The notes under the pieces were generated by a model. The model was given only the letters and a program-made list of their open reading frames with translations, did not search any database and was not told the DNA's origin. Below, piece after piece: positions 1 to 4,869 of a DNA stretch of 11,566 bases. The translations under genes were made by a program, and so were the position numbers. Each line of letters opens with the position of its first letter. Position 1 is the first letter of the stretch. The stretch is from JAWLFY01 sp964462125 (lineage in GTDB: Bacteria; Planctomycetota; Planctomycetia; Pirellulales; Pirellulaceae), in assembly GCA_964462125.1 (NCBI GenBank), contig CAYWXT010000184.1, positions 1 through 11,566 on the forward strand, read 5' to 3'.

Positions 1-1
1 C

Positions 2-1276
2 GATCGTTTACGCGAACTCGTCGCTCCGCCGGCGGAGTCGTTCGACTGGTCCCCGACGATTGATCTCGTCTCACCAAACCGCCCCGACGCCGAATTCGGC
101 ACCGATCCGTTCCTCGGACAGTTTTTGGCAGCGCTGCTGGATTCCGATTCGCCGGTCCGCCCCCCCGCCGCCGACAGCGTGATGCTGCGACAGCGCGAGC
201 AAGACGATGATCGTCGACACCGCCAGCAGCGACGGCGGGAACGGCAGCTTGCCGAGATCGATCGACATAACCAGCTGCTCTGGCGGGAAAGCTCGTTCAC
301 CCGCGAGGAGTACTTTGCCGACCTCGATCGCTCCAGTCTCGACGCGTTCACCAACACGGTCGAACCCTATCGTGACCGATTTCGCGATGACGTGATCGGG
401 CACTTCGACGAACCCTTGTTGCCACCGGGTGCCCGCGTGCGGCAAACCTGGCAGGGTGAAACGTGGACCGGCTATGAAGTCATGCTGGACGTCTTCCCGG
501 ACGTGTATGCCTATGGCGCACTGCTGTTGCCGCATGACCTGAAACCAAACCAACGGCGCCCCGTCGTCGTCTGCCAGCATGGGCTCGAGGGGCGCCCGGC
601 CGACACGTTCCTCGACGATCATCGCGCCTACCACGATTATGCGGCGCAGCTTTGTGAACTTGGGTTCGTTGTGTTCGCGCCCCAAAACCCTTACATCTTC
701 GACGACCAATTCCGTGTGCTGCAGCGAAAGGCCCAGCCGCTGGGATGCAGCCTGTTTTCGGTCATTGTGCCGCAGCATCAACAGATCGTGAATTGGCTGA
801 AGTCACAGCCCTTTGTCGACGAGGACCGAATCGCGTTTTATGGATTGAGTTACGGTGGCAAGTCGGCGATGCGGATCCCGGCATTGGTGACCGATTACTG
901 CCTGTCGATCTGTTCGGCCGACTTCAACGAATGGGTGCTCAAGAACGTCAGCACTCGGGTCCGCTTCAGCTATGTCTGGACAGGGGAGTACGAGATCTTC
1001 GAGTGGAACTTGGGGGGAACGTTCAATTACGCGGAGATGGCTGCGTTGATCTGCCCGCGACCCTTCATGGTCGAGCGGGGACATTTTGACGGCGTCGGTG
1101 CCGACGAGTGGGTCGCGTTCGAATACGCGAAGGTTCGCCGTCTCTACGCAGCTCAGTTGGGAATCCCGGAGCGGACCGAGATCGAATGGTTCGCCGGCCC
1201 ACATACCATCCACGGCGAAGGCACCTTTGCGTTCCTCCAACAGCATCTGAAGTGGCCTGCGGAACCGAAGGAATGA
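2..1276 (+). CDS. alpha/beta hydrolase, dienelactone hydrolase/acetyl xylan esterase-like (5' end outside window)
   Basis: The frame is open from base 2 with no stop before TGA at 1274-1276, so the gene begins left of the window; 424 residues are visible. A charged Arg/Asp/Glu-rich helix-like stretch (visible residues about 60-95) precedes the hydrolase fold. Fold motifs are an oxyanion-type VCQHGLEG (His193), the nucleophile elbow GLSYGG with Ser283, an acid candidate in GHFDGVG (Asp363), and a C-terminal GPHTIHG in which His404 (or His401) would complete the triad. This order and spacing fit serine hydrolases of the dienelactone hydrolase/acetyl xylan esterase group, some of which deacylate polysaccharides. 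The substrate cannot be read from the sequence. A long N-terminal part is probably missing, since visible residues 1-100 already lie upstream of the fold. An internal TTG at 125 is not needed as a start. The gene converges on the sulfatase on the other strand. The family is fairly sure, the specificity is not. Confidence 0.85.
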   Translation, partial: DRLRELVAPPAESFDWSPTIDLVSPNRPDAEFGTDPFLGQFLAALLDSDSPVRPPAADSVMLRQREQDDDRRHRQQRRRERQLAEIDRHNQLLWRESSFTREEYFADLDRSSLDAFTNTVEPYRDRFRDDVIGHFDEPLLPPGARVRQTWQGETWTGYEVMLDVFPDVYAYGALLLPHDLKPNQRRPVVVCQHGLEGRPADTFLDDHRAYHDYAAQLCELGFVVFAPQNPYIFDDQFRVLQRKAQPLGCSLFSVIVPQHQQIVNWLKSQPFVDEDRIAFYGLSYGGKSAMRIPALVTDYCLSICSADFNEWVLKNVSTRVRFSYVWTGEYEIFEWNLGGTFNYAEMAALICPRPFMVERGHFDGVGADEWVAFEYAKVRRLYAAQLGIPERTEIEWFAGPHTIHGEGTFAFLQQHLKWPAEPKE

Positions 1277-1342
1277 GTTGCCGCAGCCCCCACCAGGGGA
1301 CCAGCTGTCAGGTCTCGGGCGGCGGCTTCGAAGGCGGTCGGG

Positions 1343-1435
1343 TCAGTCCTGGGAGCGAACGAACCAAAACCAGAGCAGACCGGCGCCACCGAGAATCAAC
1401 ACCAGGGCGGCGATGGCGATCAGCAGTGAGAGCAT
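1343..1435 (-). CDS. possible 30-residue single-pass membrane peptide
   Basis: On the minus strand an ATG at 1435-1433 opens a 30-codon frame ending in TGA at 1345-1343. The peptide is almost entirely one hydrophobic segment (it begins MLSLLIAIAALVLIL), then Gly-Gly-Ala-Gly, an aromatic LLWFWF stretch and a polar tail VRSQD. This is the composition of a small transmembrane protein. It lies 92 bases downstream of the sulfatase stop on the same strand, so it could ride on that transcript, although a hairpin element lies between them. No Shine-Dalgarno sequence precedes the ATG; the upstream bases are GC-rich. The frame stays open further upstream, but that part does not look like protein. I recognise no family, and chance is a real alternative. 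Confidence 0.25.
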   Translation of the reverse strand: MLSLLIAIAALVLILGGAGLLWFWFVRSQD

Positions 1436-1500
1436 GGGCGGGCCCAGACATACGTGGGGCCAAGACTCTGTTTGCAAAGCATCCGAAGGGCCCGTTTCTA

Positions 1501-1526
1501 GAGAAAAGAGTCCTGACCCCTTTTTT
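1501..1526 (-). repeat. small hairpin element behind the sulfatase gene (copy 1 of a two-copy family)
   Basis: Read on the minus strand, this begins one base after the sulfatase TAG. It has six A, the core GGGGTCAGGACTC (1520-1508), then TTTT. It can fold with four A-T pairs, G1520-C1508, G1519·T1509 and G1518-C1510 around the 7-base loop GTCAGGA (1517-1511). The same design, loop GTCCGGT, occurs after the exosortase stop at 4724-4758. The T run is short, so termination would be modest. It resembles, from memory, dispersed palindromes associated with IS200-like REP transposases in planctomycetes, but no such transposase is in the window. Confidence 0.55.
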
Positions 1527-1527
1527 G

Positions 1528-3015
1528 CTAATAATTCCGGAATGGCCGCCGCGGCTCGGCCGCCTCCATCTCGCTGACCCACCGTTGGTAACGTTCCCGC
1601 ACCATCGCCATCACCTCCGGATGGGACTGTGACAGATCGTTGCTTTCTTCAATGTCCTCCTCCAGATCGAACAGGCCCTGCCCGCGGCCGCCCTCGTCCC
1701 GGCTTCCCATATCGACCCATTTCCATTGACCGACGCGGGCGGCAATCCAGTCCTTCCGCTGCCAGAACATCTCTTCGCGCGGGGAGGACTCACCGTCACG
1801 AAGCACCGGCCACCAATTGAATCCGTCCAGTTCGATCCCCTCAGGCGGCGACGCCTCCGCGGCGGCAACCAAGCTGGGAAACAGTTCCAGCGCCGTCAAG
1901 AACTCGCCGTTGACCTCGCCCGCCGGAATCCCGCCCTCGGGCCAGCGAACGATGCAGGGGACGCGGATGCCCCCTTCCCACATCAAGGATTTACGGCCCC
2001 GCAGCGGCGAATTGTCGGATCCGCCGCCACCGCCATTGTCGGAGAGAAAGATCACGATCGTCTCGTCCAAGATCCCCTGCTTTTCCAACTGATCAAGCAT
2101 TTTGCCGATTGCGTCATCCATGCAGGTGACCGCCGCCCGGTAGTCACGCGTACGAGCCTCCGGCGTTGTGACCGTCGCCGGTGAGGCATAGCGATAGCGC
2201 TCCACCTGCCGGGTCTCCGAACTCACCGGCGGGTACATCTCCTTGTAACGCTGCGGCGCCTGGACGGTGGTCCGGATTTCGGGATCCAGCGATGAGGCGC
2301 CGTGCGGGGCGTTGAAGGGAACGTACAAGAAAAACGGCCGGTCCTCGCGATTCGCGTTCAAGAACCGCAGCGCCTCGCGTTCGAACAGATTCGTGCAGTA
2401 CGTCCCCTTGTCCTCCTCGGTCGGCGACAGGTTGCGAACCATGCTCGGAACGCCGTAACGCTCGTGCGTGTAGTAATCGATCCCGGTGTTGACGAATCCG
2501 TAAAAATCATCGAAGCCACGCGAGGTGGGGAGGAAACGTCGCAGCGTTCCCAAGTCCCACTTGCCGTAGATGCCGCTGCGGTATCCCGCCGCTCCGAGCA
2601 CCTCGGGCAGGAGCGTCTCCCGGACGTCCATCCCACCGATCCGTTCAAAGGTCGTCTCATACTCCGCCTCGGTGTACTCATGGCCGTAGTCGGGAGCTTC
2701 GTTTCGGATCATGTCATAGATGCCGTTGCGCTGGGGGTAACGCCCCGTCAGTAGACTTCCTCGTGAGGGGGTGCAGGCGGGCCAGGTGACGTAGAAGTTC
2801 GTCAGCCGCGTCCCTTCGGCCGCCAGTCGATCGAGCGCCGGAGTGATGATCCCGTTGCCGAGTGTTCCCAGGTCGTTGTAACCTTGGTCGTCCGAGACGA
2901 TCAGCAGAATGTTCGGAGACTTTGCCGCCGCTGGCGCCGCCGCGAGCCAGAAACCCGGGACCAAGAACACCAAGAACACTGCAAAATCGAAAAACCGCCT
3001 CAAAGATTTCATCAT
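1528..3015 (-). CDS. secreted formylglycine-dependent sulfatase (S1 family, arylsulfatase type)
   Basis: This 495-residue protein should hydrolyse sulfate esters, probably on sulfated polysaccharides, outside the cytoplasm. Residues 1-31 form a signal peptide: basic start, hydrophobic core, and an AAA cleavage site before Lys32. The metal-site aspartates lie in SDDQG (Asp42, Asp43). The modification motif C-T-P-S-R is at 81-85, followed by TGR; Cys81 would be oxidised to formylglycine by a maturase not in this window. Other active-site elements are GKWDLG (Lys152), APHG (His238), SDNGG (Asp326, Asn327) and RGRK (Lys342). The C-terminus carries the usual LFDLEED segment. The length is normal for the family. 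One oddity is Asp154 where most S1 enzymes have His in GKWHLG. Two tandem ATGs (3015 and 3012) give equivalent starts and no strong ribosome site is seen. A hairpin lies directly after the stop. The family is secure; the subfamily and substrate are unknown. Confidence 0.95.
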   Translation of the reverse strand: MMKSLRRFFDFAVFLVFLVPGFWLAAAPAAAKSPNILLIVSDDQGYNDLGTLGNGIITPALDRLAAEGTRLTNFYVTWPACTPSRGSLLTGRYPQRNGIYDMIRNEAPDYGHEYTEAEYETTFERIGGMDVRETLLPEVLGAAGYRSGIYGKWDLGTLRRFLPTSRGFDDFYGFVNTGIDYYTHERYGVPSMVRNLSPTEEDKGTYCTNLFEREALRFLNANREDRPFFLYVPFNAPHGASSLDPEIRTTVQAPQRYKEMYPPVSSETRQVERYRYASPATVTTPEARTRDYRAAVTCMDDAIGKMLDQLEKQGILDETIVIFLSDNGGGGGSDNSPLRGRKSLMWEGGIRVPCIVRWPEGGIPAGEVNGEFLTALELFPSLVAAAEASPPEGIELDGFNWWPVLRDGESSPREEMFWQRKDWIAARVGQWKWVDMGSRDEGGRGQGLFDLEEDIEESNDLSQSHPEVMAMVRERYQRWVSEMEAAEPRRPFRNY

Positions 3016-3464
3016 CGTGCTATCCGAAAATCACTGTGAAAACGTCGTGCTGACAGCAACCATCCATCGTACACAAGTCGCAGGGACTTCTGGGCGTCGG
3101 CCGCAAGCTTCGAACCGGTGATCACCTGAACCTTCGTCCAAAACGGGAGGCAGCTGGCCGGCGGGCAAGAAAACCCACCCTAAATAGCCCCCCTTGGGGA
3201 GCAAATCTTCCACTTTCGTCGAACTGCAGATTTTCGGGAAAAGCGAGAGTACTCCGGCCACCCCGTTCCCTTTCTCAACATGGTCGGATGTCGCCGACCG
3301 ATGGTGGTGCACTTCACCTAAGTGTCACCCATCCAAGCCAAGGTAGAACCACTGCATCAGGGCAATCGTCTGTCTCGGTTTGGCTACTCGACGCCGTTAA
3401 ATCCGGACTACGGGGTACCATCCGCCCCGCGAGAAAAGAACCTCGGGAAAGATTCGCGAGTTCG

Positions 3465-3493
3465 TTGACACCCCGCCAGGGCGGGAATAACGT
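3465..3493 (+). promoter_or_regulatory. candidate sigma70-like promoter with an embedded palindrome
   Basis: A perfect TTGACA -35 hexamer (3465-3470) is followed, 15-17 bases on, by a weak -10-like AATAAC/TAACGT around 3486-3493. The spacer contains the 14-base palindrome CCCGCC-AG-GGCGGG (3472-3485), an operator-like arrangement. It lies about 200 bases before the exosortase start. The poor -10 and unknown planctomycete promoter rules make this tentative. Confidence 0.2.
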
Positions 3494-3523
3494 GACCGCT
3501 GGAGTCGCAACGAGGAGCGTCAT

Positions 3524-3570
3524 CCGCGAGCCCACTCGGGCTGCCGCAAGCCCACTCGGGCTGCCGCGAG
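3524..3570 (+). repeat. 20-base tandem repeat with hairpin potential, two full units
   Basis: Two adjacent 20-base units (3531-3550 and 3551-3570) read CCCACTCGGGCTGCCGCRAG and differ at one base. They are preceded by a partial unit CCGCGAG (3524-3530) and followed by the partial CCTCGG. Each unit, with the preceding AG, forms the small stem AGCCC-ACTC-GGGCT. It lies in the exosortase leader and its function is unknown; it may be a fragment of a dispersed intergenic repeat. Confidence 0.7.
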
Positions 3571-3674
3571 CCTCGGCCAGGGAATGGCCACCCAAGCGGG
3601 CGAAGCCTAACTGGGATCATGGACGGGTGTACAGTTGGTCGCAAAACGACCATGCAATTGATCCAGCTCCAACC

Positions 3675-3680
3675 AGGGGA
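3675..3680 (+). promoter_or_regulatory. purine-rich ribosome-binding site for the exosortase
   Basis: AGGGGA lies 12 bases before the GTG at 3693 and 3 bases before an in-frame TTG at 3684. The spacing favours GTG, although it is longer than ideal. It supports a start far downstream of the ATG at 3288. Confidence 0.4.
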
Positions 3681-3692
3681 ACATTGCCTCAC

Positions 3693-4718
3693 GTGAGTGG
3701 TAAGTCAAACAAACGGAAAAAGAATCGGCGCCGGCCCCTCCCGGCGGCGGCGGCTGGTGGCGGTGCCAGCCGTTCCCCCCAACCAAAGCCTGCGAAGGTG
3801 AAGGAACCGGAGCAGCTTGTCCCGCCCAGCACAGTCCCCCTCAGCGGTGGCGTGATCGCGGCGGCAGTGTTAGCAGTGATAGCGCTGCTGTATGCCTACT
3901 GGCCGACTTTGGTCTGGGTCGAGGAGGCATGGCGGAATGAACCCGACTATTCCCATGGCTACTTGGTGGTCCCCCTGGCGGCCTTCCTCTGCTGGAGCCG
4001 GGTCGACACCTTTCCCGGATTTCGCAGCCGGTTGAGCTGGGCCGCCTTGAGCCTGATCGGACTGGGGGTGCTGATGCGGGTGGTCAGCCGTTGGGTTTAC
4101 GCCGACTTTCTGGACGCTTGGTCGCTGTTGCCGATGATCGCCGGAGCGGTCTGGCTGCTGTTCGGCCCGGCGGCGCTGAAGTGGGCCCTGCCGGCGATCG
4201 CCTTCCTGTTCCTGATGTTCCCGCTGCCGTATCGGGCGGAGACGCTACTCAGCTGGAAATTGCAGGGGATCGCGACCGAACTGAGTACAATTTTCCTTCG
4301 CGTCGCCGGACAACCGGCCGTTTCGGAAGGCCACGTGATCTGGATCGGCGAGGAGCGATTGCTGGTCGAACAGGCTTGTTCGGGGATGCGGATTTTTGTC
4401 GGGGTCGCGGCGCTGGCCTTCTTTTGGGCCGCGATGATTCGCCGCTCGTGGATCGACCGCGTGCTGTTGCTCGCCGCCGTGGTCCCCCTCGCCCTGTTCG
4501 TCAACGCGATGCGGATCACGACGGTGGGATTGCTCTATCGTTGGTTCGGCTCGGACGAGGCGCGGCACATGATCCACGACCTGTCCGGTTACCTCATGAT
4601 CCCCATCGCGTTCGCACTCCTATGGCTCTTCAAAGGCTATTGGGAACGTTTATATCGGCCGATCGAAAAAGTCACCGCCCGCCAGCGGGCTGCGACGCCA
4701 TCGATCCAACCAACTTAA
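3693..4718 (+). CDS. exosortase (transmembrane cysteine transpeptidase-like sorting enzyme)
   Basis: Exosortases are multi-pass inner-membrane enzymes thought to cleave C-terminal sorting tails (PEP-CTERM type) and transfer the protein to an extracellular acceptor. From GTG 3693 the protein has 341 residues. A basic cytoplasmic tail (residues 1-45, with KRKKNRRR near the start and later Ala/Gly/Pro-rich) precedes about eight hydrophobic segments (about 52-70, 88-101, 115-130, 143-158, 163-178, 232-249, 257-270, 300-314). The catalytic residues are visible: Cys229 in EQACSGMR, Arg274 in NAMRITTVG, and His295 in IHDLSGY. The early NEPDYSHGYLVVPL motif is also typical. No EpsI (DUF3485) domain is fused at the C-terminus. 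The start was chosen because the upstream open frame from 3288 lacks protein character; TTG 3684 is the alternative. A planctomycete-type class such as XrtU is possible but I cannot confirm it. The Wzc-like kinase follows 151 bases downstream. No sorting-tail substrate is visible in the window. Confidence 0.92.
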   Translation: MSGKSNKRKKNRRRPLPAAAAGGGASRSPQPKPAKVKEPEQLVPPSTVPLSGGVIAAAVLAVIALLYAYWPTLVWVEEAWRNEPDYSHGYLVVPLAAFLCWSRVDTFPGFRSRLSWAALSLIGLGVLMRVVSRWVYADFLDAWSLLPMIAGAVWLLFGPAALKWALPAIAFLFLMFPLPYRAETLLSWKLQGIATELSTIFLRVAGQPAVSEGHVIWIGEERLLVEQACSGMRIFVGVAALAFFWAAMIRRSWIDRVLLLAAVVPLALFVNAMRITTVGLLYRWFGSDEARHMIHDLSGYLMIPIAFALLWLFKGYWERLYRPIEKVTARQRAATPSIQPT

Positions 4719-4723
4719 AAATG

Positions 4724-4758
4724 AGTGGGAAAAAGGTGTCCGGTACCTTTTTCCCGCT
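4724..4758 (+). terminator. hairpin after the exosortase gene, likely terminator; copy 2 of the hairpin family
   Basis: Five bases after the exosortase TAA, GGGAAAAAGGT (4727-4737) pairs perfectly with ACCTTTTTCCC (4745-4755) around the loop GTCCGGT. A wobble and two further pairs extend it to 4724-4758, 14 pairs in all. The T run is inside the stem rather than after it, so this may be a dispersed palindrome acting as a 3' barrier rather than a classical intrinsic terminator. Loop and stem plan match the element at 1501-1526. Confidence 0.6.
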
Positions 4759-4855
4759 GAAGTAATCGACTCGGAACGGACTCCAATTTGCACCATTCGA
4801 TTTTCCTCCCTTGAAAGTTCCATCACGACATCCGTTCATCTCTGATTGAAGGTTC

Positions 4856-4860
4856 AGGAA
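4856..4860 (+). promoter_or_regulatory. Shine-Dalgarno site fixing the kinase start
   Basis: AGGAA sits 9 bases before the ATG at 4870. An in-frame TTG at 4846 would extend the frame by eight residues, but this site would then lie inside the gene, so ATG 4870 is preferred. Confidence 0.65.
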
Positions 4861-4869
4861 ATAAACAGC

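Larger units (their letters stand above)
3016..3692. other. 677-base intergenic region between divergent sulfatase and exosortase genes
   Basis: No convincing gene lies here. The exosortase frame is open upstream to an ATG at 3288, but the 135 extra residues have arginine/proline-rich low-order composition with no domain, so I treat it as leader. The minus-strand frame from 3312 to 3031 is similarly featureless. The stretch must carry the promoters for both flanking genes. Visible structure: a 6-bp perfect hairpin at 3282-3299 (GGTCGG/CCGACC, 6-base loop), a candidate promoter with an internal palindrome at 3465-3493, and a two-unit 20-base tandem repeat at 3524-3570. Otherwise I see nothing definite. 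Confidence 0.6.

Noticed and set aside
125..127. TTG as the start of the hydrolase
   Set aside because: The frame is open without a stop from the window edge, and the sequence before TTG reads as normal protein, so the gene is cut by the window rather than starting here.
71..781. 236-codon minus-strand frame opposite the hydrolase
   Set aside because: The plus frame carries the complete serine hydrolase motif set; the antisense frame shows none.
1343..1435. Small membrane peptide as a sorting-tail (PEP-CTERM or LPXTG) remnant
   Set aside because: There is no PEP, LPXTG or similar motif before the hydrophobic segment and only one Arg after it.
1441..1461. GGCCC...GGGCC stem downstream of the hydrolase as its terminator
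   Set aside because: Five pairs with an 11-base loop and no T run; too weak to call.
3282..3299. GGTCGG/CCGACC hairpin as a terminator or operator
   Set aside because: Only six pairs, no T run and no clear gene end nearby; chance is likely in GC-rich DNA.
3524..3570. Tandem repeat as a CRISPR array
   Set aside because: The units are directly adjacent with no spacers, only two copies, and no cas gene is in the window.
3288..3692. Upstream extension of the exosortase to an ATG at 3288
   Set aside because: The added 135 residues have low-order Arg/Pro/Ser composition and include the 20-base tandem repeat and candidate promoter. GTG 3693 has an AGGGGA upstream and gives a normal exosortase length.
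4846..4869. TTG start eight codons upstream of the kinase ATG
   Set aside because: The AGGAA ribosome site lies inside that extension at good distance from ATG 4870.
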